6,224 bases of DNA from Flavobacteriales bacterium UBA5869 (GTDB taxonomy: Bacteria > Bacteroidota > Bacteroidia > Flavobacteriales_D > Crocinitomicaceae). Where the stretch lies: positions 1-6,224 of the forward strand of contig DJFP01000136.1 of assembly GCA_002432565.1 (NCBI GenBank), read 5' to 3'. The notes under the pieces were generated by a model. The model saw nothing but the letters and a program-made list of their open reading frames with translations, had not been told where the DNA came from and ran no database searches. Made by a program: the position numbers and the translations under genes. Positions 1-5,547 of the stretch are shown piece by piece; positions within the stretch are counted from its first letter, which is position 1; every line of letters starts with the position of its first letter.

Positions 1-182
1 AAGCATTGTTGTATACTTTTTCATCGATGCTCATAGTATGTTTGCTTTTAACATGGGATCCGCCTACATTTGGTGCTACTCCTTGCGGCAGAAGTTCGGA
101 AATAGGGAGAAGTCTTTCATTGTTTGGAGGACTGTTTGTAATGCTTGGGACATTCATTTCTATTTACAGAGAAGAAGAATAA
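1..182 (+). CDS. C-terminal fragment of an unidentified membrane protein (5' end outside window)
   Basis: The frame starting at base 3 is open from the window edge to a TAA at 180-182 and gives the last 59 residues of a protein. The fragment holds a hydrophobic segment (about residues 1-18 of the fragment), a polar stretch with Trp-Asp-Pro-Pro and Gly/Thr/Cys, a second hydrophobic helix (about residues 38-54), and a short charged tail ending in three Glu. This is the pattern of the last two transmembrane helices of a small integral membrane protein with a cytoplasmic acidic tail. The frame starting at base 2 is also open to 187, but it reads as a Trp/Cys/Arg-rich string without membrane-helix character, so I prefer frame 3. 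The family is not recognisable from this fragment. The gene lies on the same strand as the receptor gene 130 bp downstream, but the gap and the candidate promoter suggest separate transcription. Confidence 0.55.
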   Translation, partial: ALLYTFSSMLIVCLLLTWDPPTFGATPCGRSSEIGRSLSLFGGLFVMLGTFISIYREEE

Positions 183-210
183 TTTAATCTCAATCAAGCA
201 TACCATTATA

Positions 211-237
211 ATCAGCGTTATCTGCGAAATCAGCGGG
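211..237. repeat. Three 9-bp tandem units, ATC(A/T)GCGnn
   Basis: Three consecutive units start at 211, 220 and 229: ATCAGCGTT, ATCTGCGAA and ATCAGCGGG. The first seven bases are identical except for one A/T change in the middle unit. The array sits in the 130-bp gap between the upstream membrane-protein fragment and the receptor gene, about 45 bp before the candidate -7 element. From memory, similar ATCTGCG-containing strings recur in intergenic regions of Bacteroidota genomes, so this may be one copy of a dispersed repeat family rather than an operator. It has no dyad symmetry and is unlikely to be a terminator. Confidence 0.55.
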
Positions 238-282
238 AGACAAAAAACGGTTGATTCAGGAAGGAAATAAAAAACTTTACAC

Positions 283-290
283 TAATTTCG
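283..290 (+). promoter_or_regulatory. Candidate -7 element upstream of the TonB-dependent receptor gene
   Basis: The octamer TAATTTCG matches the Bacteroidota primary-sigma -7 consensus TAnnTTTG at all but one fixed position and lies 22 bases before the ATG at 313. No convincing TTTG/TTG -33 element sits at the expected distance; the nearest TTG, at 251-253, is 29 bases upstream, which is too far. A similar octamer (TATATTCG) lies 23 bases before the lemA start on the other strand, which modestly supports the call. No Shine-Dalgarno sequence precedes the ATG, as is usual in this phylum. Confidence 0.35.
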
Positions 291-312
291 GCATTTCAAC
301 GTTTAAGCGAAC

Positions 313-2946
313 ATGCGAAACCAATTTCTAGTATTCCTTCTTGTTTTTATGCCTCTAACCACACTCTGGTCTCAAGTTCAGGTAAACGGAAATGTACTGG
401 ATAACCGCAAAAACGGATTGGCTAACGTGAAGCTTTTCTTCCTGAATGATGGAGATACGATTTCAACCACCACGGATAAAAGCGGGCATTTTGAGATACC
501 ACTTACTCCGGGAAAGTATGGGATGATTGCTGTCTTCGACAGTGAAAATGAGTACCGGAAAAACGTCCAGATTCCTGAAGTAAGCTCTTTTATTCTTGAT
601 CCTATTGTTTTCGATTTCGGGATTATCGACGGGGTGGTGATCAAAACAACCAAGGAAGAAGTGAATGGACTGGATAGAATTCCGCCGATTGACCTGCAAA
701 AATTACCCATGGCGAATGGTGTGACGAGCTTATTGGTGTTGACACAGGCTGGTGTAAACTCCAACAACGAACTGACTTCCAATTACAATGTTCGCGGGGG
801 AAACTATGATGAGAATTTAGTGTATGTCGACGGTTTTTTGATCAACAGGCCATTTCTTACCCGCTCCGGTCAGCAGGAAGGATTGAGTTTTATCAATACC
901 GCTTTGGTCAATGATATCTATTTTTCTTCCGGAGGTTTTCAATCCATGTATGGCGATAAGCTGAGCTCAGTTTTGGATATTCATTACAGGAAAGCAGATT
1001 CATTGCGTATTTCAGGAATGGCTTCTTTACTTGGTGTGGAAGCTCATGTAGAAGATAAAATCGGAAAGCACGACCGCTTTCAATATTTATTCGGTGCACG
1101 TTACAGGGCTAACGGCTATTTATTGAATTCCCTGCCAACAAAGGGAAATTACAATCCGGTGTTCTGGGATGCTCAATTAGTTACCGATTACACGATGAAT
1201 GAACACTGGTCCTGGACGATACTCGGACACATTTCTTCCAACCTTTACCAATTCGCGCCGCAAACGAGTCAAACCGACTTTGGAACTGCGAACCAGGCAT
1301 ACTCTTTCAATATTTACTTCGACGGGCAGGAACGAACCAAATTCCTGACTTCTACGGTTGGGACTTCCCTGAATTATTCCTCCAAAAAATATGAAGGACG
1401 AACCTTTTTCACCTATTTCAGAAGTGATGAGCGCGAAACCTTTGATATTTTGGGAGAATATTACATCAATGAGCTCGAGATGGACCCTTCCAAAGAGGAA
1501 TTCGGTGATTCGATTGCCGTTTTGGGAGTCGGAGGTTTCCTGAACCACGCCCGCAATCAGCTAAAAGCAGATATTTTTAGTGTTTACCACGACGGATCGG
1601 TGATCTTTAAGCCGAAGAATGAAAATACCAAACACGAATTGAAAGTAGGAGCGGGAATCCAGATCGATCATTTCGATGATGTGCTGAGTGAATGGAAATA
1701 CGTCGATTCGGCAGGTTATTCGCAAGTTGACCAGCCAACAGAAGAAGTGGACCTTTACGAAGTGATTAAGGGGAAACTTCAGTTGGAGAACCAACGCTAC
1801 AATGGGTACATCCAGGATCATTGGGAATGGAAAAAGCCCCGCAAGAATATACCTGTCCAAAAGAAATTGACTTACAAGGATTCAACAGGAACGCTTCACG
1901 AGAAAATAATCCGGGATACGATGGCTGAATCTCGCTCGGGATTAAGTCTTGATTACGGTTTGCGAGGAACCTATACGACATTTAACAGCGATGGATTTAT
2001 TACTCCGCGTTTGACATTGACTTATTTCCCGGTGAAGTATGTTTACCAAAACGGGAAGTTCATTCGAAGAGGTGTACGTTACCGATTTTCATCCGGTTTG
2101 TATTACCAGCCTCCTTTTTACAGGGAATTCAGAACCTTTACCGGACAGCTGAACCAAAACGTAAAATCGCAAAAATCCGCACATTTTGTATTGGGAATGG
2201 ATTACAGCTTTTTTATGATGAAGCGGGAGTCGCCATTTAAATTCTCAGCAGAGGCATATTACAAGTATTTATGGGACGTAAACCCTTACGAAGTGGATAA
2301 CGTACGTACACGTTATTTTGCGAATAATGAAGCGGTGGCCTATGCAACCGGCTTGGATTTGAACCTGAACGGTGAATTTGTTCCCGGTCTGATGTCCTTT
2401 TTCAAACTCGGATTCCTTTCTACCAAGGAAGATATTAAAGGTGATTATTACTACGATTATTACAATGCTGCCGGTGAGAAGATCATTTATGGATTCAGCG
2501 AAGACCAGGTTGCTGTGGATTCTAACCGGGTGGATCCGGGATATATCCGCAGACCTACGGATCAGCACGTAACGGTTGGAGTTTTGTTCCAGGATCACAT
2601 GCCGGGGTTAAAGCAATTGACCTGCCAGGTAGGAATTACTTACGGATCGCGTTTACCTTATGGTCCGCCGGATCATTCGCGCTACAAGGATACTTTGACC
2701 ATGAAATCTTACTTCCGGGTAGATATGGGAATGTCTTATGATATTTTGTACCGCAAACCCGGGAAAACGCGCAATTTCCTGAAAAAAATGGAAAGTGCTA
2801 TCATTTCTTTTGAAGTATTTAACCTGCTGGGAGTGAACAATGTGCTTTCCAAGCAGTGGGTGCAGGATGTTTCCGGGAAGTATTATTCGATACCGAATTA
2901 TCTGACGCAGCGTAGGTTTAACGTGAAACTGATAGTCAGGATCTAG
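313..2946 (+). CDS. TonB-dependent outer-membrane receptor with carboxypeptidase-regulatory-like N-terminal domain
   Basis: This 877-residue protein is expected to be an outer-membrane beta-barrel that takes up a bound substrate using TonB-ExbBD energy; the substrate is not predictable here. Residues 1-20 form a signal peptide with a likely cut after LWS before Gln21. Residues 22-100 form a carboxypeptidase-regulatory-like beta-sandwich (VNGNVLD, then GLANVKLFF, then TTTDKSGHFEIPL), typical of Bacteroidota receptors. The plug domain spans about 125-225, with YNVRGGNYDENLVYVDG at 158-174 and GGFQSMYGDKLSSVLDI at 207-223. The remainder is barrel, rich in alternating aromatic strands and ending RRFNVKLIVRI. 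The length fits ordinary receptors and is shorter than typical SusC proteins, and no SusD partner follows, so glycan import by a Sus pair is unlikely. I recall the plug sequence as well conserved across Flavobacteriia, which suggests a core receptor. The ATG at 313 is chosen because the signal peptide starts right there. arfB follows after 14 bp. Confidence 0.93.
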   Translation: MRNQFLVFLLVFMPLTTLWSQVQVNGNVLDNRKNGLANVKLFFLNDGDTISTTTDKSGHFEIPLTPGKYGMIAVFDSENEYRKNVQIPEVSSFILDPIVFDFGIIDGVVIKTTKEEVNGLDRIPPIDLQKLPMANGVTSLLVLTQAGVNSNNELTSNYNVRGGNYDENLVYVDGFLINRPFLTRSGQQEGLSFINTALVNDIYFSSGGFQSMYGDKLSSVLDIHYRKADSLRISGMASLLGVEAHVEDKIGKHDRFQYLFGARYRANGYLLNSLPTKGNYNPVFWDAQLVTDYTMNEHWSWTILGHISSNLYQFAPQTSQTDFGTANQAYSFNIYFDGQERTKFLTSTVGTSLNYSSKKYEGRTFFTYFRSDERETFDILGEYYINELEMDPSKEEFGDSIAVLGVGGFLNHARNQLKADIFSVYHDGSVIFKPKNENTKHELKVGAGIQIDHFDDVLSEWKYVDSAGYSQVDQPTEEVDLYEVIKGKLQLENQRYNGYIQDHWEWKKPRKNIPVQKKLTYKDSTGTLHEKIIRDTMAESRSGLSLDYGLRGTYTTFNSDGFITPRLTLTYFPVKYVYQNGKFIRRGVRYRFSSGLYYQPPFYREFRTFTGQLNQNVKSQKSAHFVLGMDYSFFMMKRESPFKFSAEAYYKYLWDVNPYEVDNVRTRYFANNEAVAYATGLDLNLNGEFVPGLMSFFKLGFLSTKEDIKGDYYYDYYNAAGEKIIYGFSEDQVAVDSNRVDPGYIRRPTDQHVTVGVLFQDHMPGLKQLTCQVGITYGSRLPYGPPDHSRYKDTLTMKSYFRVDMGMSYDILYRKPGKTRNFLKKMESAIISFEVFNLLGVNNVLSKQWVQDVSGKYYSIPNYLTQRRFNVKLIVRI

Positions 2947-2960
2947 CTCATTTCAATAGT

Positions 2961-3365
2961 ATGGGATTATCGGTACATCAGGTTCTTTCCGAGATTTCTT
3001 TCAGGACCAGCAGAAGCGGGGGAAAAGGTGGTCAAAATGTCAACAAGGTTTCTTCCAAGGTTGAATTAAACTGGAACATTCAGGCTTCTTCCCTCATAAC
3101 AGATGAACAGCGAGAAACCCTGCTCAATAAGCTTTCTCATAAAATAACGAAAGATGGAGTGCTTCAAATTATTTCACAAACACATCGAACTCAATTGGGA
3201 AATAAGCAACTGGTTTTGGAAAAACTGGATGAGCTGCTTGAATCCACTTTTAAAGTCGTCAAAAAGAGAAAGGAAACCAAAGTTCCGAAGGGAGTTAAAG
3301 AGCGTCGTCTTTTGGTGAAAAAGAGAAAAGCGGAGATTAAGAAGTTGCGGAGAAGAGTGGATTAG
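2961..3365 (+). CDS. arfB: Alternative ribosome-rescue peptidyl-tRNA hydrolase ArfB (YaeJ-like)
   Basis: ArfB binds ribosomes stalled on mRNAs without a stop codon and hydrolyses the ester bond of the P-site peptidyl-tRNA, freeing the chain and the ribosome independently of release factors. The 134-residue protein is close to the roughly 140 residues of the E. coli protein. The catalytic loop is visible as SGGKGGQNVNKVSSKVEL (residues 19-36), with the GGQ tripeptide at 23-25 whose Gln reaches the peptidyl-transferase centre. The fold continues to about residue 95 (THRTQLGNK at 74-82). Residues 99-132 form a Lys/Arg-rich tail, which in the family inserts into the empty mRNA entry channel; this tail and the short length distinguish it from full release factors RF1/RF2 and from mitochondrial-type RF homologues. 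It starts 14 bp after the receptor stop codon, so it is probably co-transcribed with it. No functional link to the receptor is evident. Confidence 0.93.
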   Translation: MGLSVHQVLSEISFRTSRSGGKGGQNVNKVSSKVELNWNIQASSLITDEQRETLLNKLSHKITKDGVLQIISQTHRTQLGNKQLVLEKLDELLESTFKVVKKRKETKVPKGVKERRLLVKKRKAEIKKLRRRVD

Positions 3366-3376
3366 AGCTATTTTAA

Positions 3377-3399
3377 CATGAAAAGCGAAAGCCTTCATG
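3377..3399. terminator. Small hairpin between convergent genes, possible bidirectional terminator
   Basis: The arms CATGAA (3377-3382) and TTCATG (3394-3399) pair perfectly. Inside them GC/GC pairs close a GAAA loop, a GNRA-type tetraloop, with a small AA/C internal loop between the two helices. The hairpin lies just after the arfB stop (3363-3365) and overlaps the last codons of the convergent minus-strand gene. T-rich but interrupted sequence follows on the plus strand, and TTAAAATAG follows on the minus strand. The stem is short and AT-rich with no clean T run, so it may be only a weak terminator or a coincidental structure. Confidence 0.35.
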
Positions 3400-3850
3400 C
3401 TTCTATTTCTGTTTCAGATTTTGCTTCCTCAGCTATCTGCCTGTTCCGGCTAATCTGAATTAAACAGCCAGCTATTAAGAAAACATCTCCTGCAATCATT
3501 GATGACATGCCCAAACCTGTATTTCCCTGAATGGGACCACCCCAGTTAAATCCAATAAATGAACAACCGGCAAAAGTGGCAATGATTGCTAAAATCCCAA
3601 ACAGGATCACAAATACCCGTGCTATATCCCTTCGCCCATGATACCCGCAAATGAGTGGAATGGTGAGCAGGATGAAATTCAGGTAGTAAACCGAATGGGT
3701 GATCCCGAAAGCAGGTTTGAGGATGTAATCTTTGAAATCATTTGACTTCTCCGGATAAATGATGGAATAGCCCAAAGGCATGAATCCGGCAAATGCAATG
3801 CAAATGAGTCCAAGGGTTATGAAAATGCGGTGTGCGAGTTTCGATCTCAT
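3395..3850 (-). CDS. Small four-helix integral membrane protein of unknown function, coupled to htpX
   Basis: I do not recognise the family. The 151-residue product has four hydrophobic segments at about 9-30, 54-70, 76-96 and 113-133. A periplasmic-type loop lies between the first two (YPEKSNDFKDYILKPAFG), a Gly-rich stretch FNWGGPIQGNTGLG (101-114) precedes helix four, and the cytoplasmic tail is acidic (EEAKSETEIEA). No catalytic motif is visible. The upstream htpX stop codon TGA overlaps this ATG by one base (TGATG on the minus strand), which implies translational coupling. An in-frame GTG three bases earlier (start at 3853) would give 152 residues with a 4-base overlap; I prefer the ATG, but both are possible. 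As last gene of the lemA-htpX unit, it could be a partner or substrate of the membrane protease, but that is inferred only from position. It could equally be a generic DUF998/DUF4149-like small membrane protein. Confidence 0.82.
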   Translation of the reverse strand: MRSKLAHRIFITLGLICIAFAGFMPLGYSIIYPEKSNDFKDYILKPAFGITHSVYYLNFILLTIPLICGYHGRRDIARVFVILFGILAIIATFAGCSFIGFNWGGPIQGNTGLGMSSMIAGDVFLIAGCLIQISRNRQIAEEAKSETEIEA

Positions 3851-4770
3851 CACATCTGCTCCAATACCGCAATGCGTTTTTCGATAGGAGGGTGGGTTGC
3901 GAATAGACCTGCAAATCCTGCTCCATCCAGAGCTTTGTGTTCGATAAACATCTGTTTCACGTCTTCGCTTTTTACATTGGAAACTTCCGAATGTCCGGAG
4001 ATTTTGCGCAGGGCAGAAGCCATGGCATGCGAATTACGAGTCATCTGGACAGCACCGGCATCCGCCAGGTATTCACGTCTGCGGGATAAAGCGAACTTGA
4101 ACAATACGGAAAGCAGTAAAGCCACAGCGGAAATAACCAATGCGATCAGAACGCCTTTGTTGTCATCCTTATCTCTTCTGCCTCCGCCCCAAAGTAAATT
4201 GCGAAGAAGCATGTCAACTGCAAAAGAAAGGATCCCGACAAAAATGATGGAAACGATCAGCAGGCGAACGTCTTTATTTCGAATGTGAGTTAATTCGTGG
4301 GCGATTACACCTTCCAGTTCTTCATCATTCAAATGTTCAATAATACCTGTTGTTAGAGTAACAGCATAGCTTTTTTCATTGATCCCGCTTGCAAAAGCAT
4401 TTAAGGCCGGGGAATCGATCACATACAATTGCGGCATTTTCATTCCGACAGACATGCACAGGTTTTCCGTCAGGTTATAAACGCGCATGTTCTCTTTGCG
4501 TTCCAATGAACGAGAGCCGGAAGCCATCTGTATCATTGAAGCGTTAAAAAAGTAGGCTATCAGGAACCAGATCAAAACACCTGCGATCACAAAAGGGATC
4601 GTTACGATAAAGCGTTGATTTACCTGGTCCATGTGGTCTTTTCCTCCCATCATGAAGAAGAAAAAAGCATAGACTCCCGCTAAAATAAGTAGCGGGAATC
4701 CAGCCAATATTAAAGCCGACTTTAAATTATTGCTTCGAATTTGTTCGTGAAGACCGATATAAGCTGCCAT
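3850..4770 (-). CDS. htpX: HtpX-like M48 family integral-membrane zinc metalloprotease
   Basis: This 306-residue protein is a member of peptidase family M48B. HtpX enzymes cleave misfolded or surplus inner-membrane proteins at the cytoplasmic face. Two N-terminal transmembrane segments are visible at about 18-41 and 54-76. The zinc site is HELTH at 158-162 (His158, Glu159 as general base, His162), preceded by GVIAHE. The third ligand is Glu233 in SRRREYLADAGAV (229-241), and the family's C-terminal FATHPPIEKRI motif is at 290-300. Two further hydrophobic stretches at about 168-188 and 207-229 flank a Gly/Arg/Asp-rich loop. All expected catalytic residues are present and the length is close to E. 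coli HtpX (about 293), so it should be active. It begins 9 bp after the lemA stop and its own stop overlaps the next gene's start, placing it mid-operon. Whether it is orthologous to HtpX or a related M48 protease needs phylogeny. Confidence 0.92.
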   Translation of the reverse strand: MAAYIGLHEQIRSNNLKSALILAGFPLLILAGVYAFFFFMMGGKDHMDQVNQRFIVTIPFVIAGVLIWFLIAYFFNASMIQMASGSRSLERKENMRVYNLTENLCMSVGMKMPQLYVIDSPALNAFASGINEKSYAVTLTTGIIEHLNDEELEGVIAHELTHIRNKDVRLLIVSIIFVGILSFAVDMLLRNLLWGGGRRDKDDNKGVLIALVISAVALLLSVLFKFALSRRREYLADAGAVQMTRNSHAMASALRKISGHSEVSNVKSEDVKQMFIEHKALDGAGFAGLFATHPPIEKRIAVLEQM

Positions 4771-4779
4771 TCGGTGTGA

Positions 4780-5343
4780 TTAGAATTTAACTTCCGGTGC
4801 CTTGTCCAAAGTTTGACGCTGATCAACTCCCAAATCAAACATTGGTTCTGTTTTGTATCCTTTTGATTTAGCAATGATATTGCTTGGAAACTGTTCGATA
4901 CCGTTGTTGTATTCTTTCGTTGAAGAATTGAAGAAACGACGAACTGCTGCCAGTTTGTTTTCCATATCACCGATTTCCTGCTGCAAATGCATGAAGTTTG
5001 TGTTTGCTTTCAAATCCGGGTAAGCTTCCAACTGAATGTTAAATCCGTTCATTGCAGAAGTCATTTTATTTTCTGCTTCGATCTTTTCTGCAATAGTTCC
5101 TGCACGAAGATACCCGGCGCGAGCTTCGGTAACGCGTGTCAATACTTCACTTTCGTGGTTCATGTAGCCTTTAACAGCCCCCAATAATTGTGGAATTAAG
5201 TCGTAACGCTGCTTCAATTGCACATCAATGTCCGCAAAAGCGCTTTCACGGTTGTTTTTCAATGAAACAAGTCGGTTGTTGATAGAAATTAACCAGATGA
5301 TTAGAATCAATACAACACCTCCAATAATTAGTCCAGCGATCAT
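4780..5343 (-). CDS. lemA: LemA family membrane-anchored coiled-coil protein
   Basis: LemA proteins are small inner-membrane proteins with an N-terminal helix and an alpha-helical domain exposed outside the membrane; their biochemical role is not settled. The 187-residue product has one hydrophobic anchor at residues 3-21, followed by the family signature: NNRLVSLKNNRESAFADIDVQLKQRYDLIPQL (22-53), then YPDLKANTNFMHLQQEIGDMENKLAAVRRFFN (108-139), then KEYNNGIEQFPSNIIA (143-158). The length matches the family. There is no signal-peptidase site, so the helix is an uncleaved anchor. It is the first gene of a tight unit with the M48 protease (9-bp gap), a pairing that recurs in bacteria, and a role as partner or adaptor for that protease is a reasonable inference. 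The start at 5343 is supported by the hydrophobic anchor beginning at once; an upstream -7-like element fits. There is no Shine-Dalgarno sequence. Confidence 0.93.
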   Translation of the reverse strand: MIAGLIIGGVVLILIIWLISINNRLVSLKNNRESAFADIDVQLKQRYDLIPQLLGAVKGYMNHESEVLTRVTEARAGYLRAGTIAEKIEAENKMTSAMNGFNIQLEAYPDLKANTNFMHLQQEIGDMENKLAAVRRFFNSSTKEYNNGIEQFPSNIIAKSKGYKTEPMFDLGVDQRQTLDKAPEVKF

Positions 5344-5366
5344 GTTTTTAAGTTTAAAATGTTAAG

Positions 5367-5374
5367 CGAATATA
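5367..5374 (-). promoter_or_regulatory. Candidate -7 element for the lemA-htpX unit
   Basis: On the minus strand these bases read TATATTCG, which matches the Bacteroidota TAnnTTTG -7 consensus except for one base. The element ends 23 bases before the lemA ATG. As with the receptor gene, no clear TTG -33 box is present about 20 bases further upstream. The AT-rich stretch from here to the start codon fits an A-rich leader used in place of a Shine-Dalgarno sequence. Confidence 0.35.
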
Positions 5375-5415
5375 GTACTAATTTTTGTTCGTATGCGGGA
5401 TTAGGAATTCTTAAC

Positions 5416-5434
5416 TAAAAAGACGTTTCGAACG
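5416..5434 (-). terminator. Weak hairpin with T run downstream of the lipoprotein gene
   Basis: On the minus strand CGTT-CGA-AACG (5434-5424) forms a 4-bp stem, followed within two bases by five T (5421-5417). The position suits an intrinsic terminator for the lipoprotein gene, before the lemA promoter. The stem is very short and this may be chance. The larger imperfect inverted repeat at 5473-5512 could serve the same purpose. Confidence 0.2.
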
Positions 5435-5463
5435 GACGGTTTTAGGGTTGAACGAACGAACTA

Positions 5464-5536
5464 TTCAAATAAGTTCAAATAGTTCAGGTATTCAATTTGA
5501 ACTATTTTGAACGATTGAACGATTGAACCTTTGAAC
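5464..5536. repeat. Phased TTCA / TTGAAC repeat cluster with a large imperfect dyad
   Basis: On the plus strand, TTCA begins at 5464, 5474, 5483 and 5491, and its mirror form TTGAAC begins at 5497, 5507, 5515, 5523 and 5531. The spacings are 10, 9 and 8, then 10, 8, 8 and 8. The left half therefore mirrors the right half. The best dyad pairs GTTCAAATAGTTCA (5473-5486) with TGAACTATTTTGAAC (5498-5512), with one unpaired T and an 11-base loop. A further TTGAAC at 5448 runs into GAAC repeated three times (5450-5461). The cluster fills the gap between the lipoprotein stop and the lemA promoter region. It could be a member of a dispersed intergenic repeat family, an AT-rich transcript-end hairpin, or a multi-site protein-binding array. 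Confidence 0.7.
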
Positions 5537-5547
5537 TGTTTGTTTAT

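Noticed and set aside
2..187. Alternative frame for the 5' partial gene (starting at base 2)
   Set aside because: It is open, but gives a Trp, Cys and Arg-rich product without clear helices. The frame ending at 182 has two plausible membrane helices and an acidic tail.
378..782. Open minus-strand frame of 134 codons inside the receptor gene
   Set aside because: It is antisense to the regulatory-like and plug domains, which are clearly coding on the plus strand. Its product is a low-information Ser/Leu-rich string.
313..2946. SusC-type glycan importer
   Set aside because: The protein is shorter than typical SusC receptors, its plug motif is of the non-Sus type, and the downstream gene is arfB rather than susD.
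2961..3365. Fragment of peptide release factor RF1/RF2
   Set aside because: Although it has a GGQ loop, the protein begins directly with the catalytic domain and ends in a long basic tail, as in complete ArfB; no codon-recognition domain was lost upstream, where the receptor gene ends intact.
3830..4288. Open plus-strand frame of 152 codons antisense to htpX
   Set aside because: It lies within the htpX coding region, whose frame shows intact HELTH, EYLAD and C-terminal motifs. The antisense product is Ser/Arg/Thr-rich with no recognisable domain, so it is a shadow frame.
4722..4970. Open minus-strand frame spanning the lemA-htpX junction
   Set aside because: It overlaps the ends of two well-supported genes in another frame, and its product has no family features.
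5448..5540. CRISPR array
   Set aside because: The units are only 6 bases at 8-10 base spacing with mirrored orientation, there are no unique spacers, and no cas gene is present.
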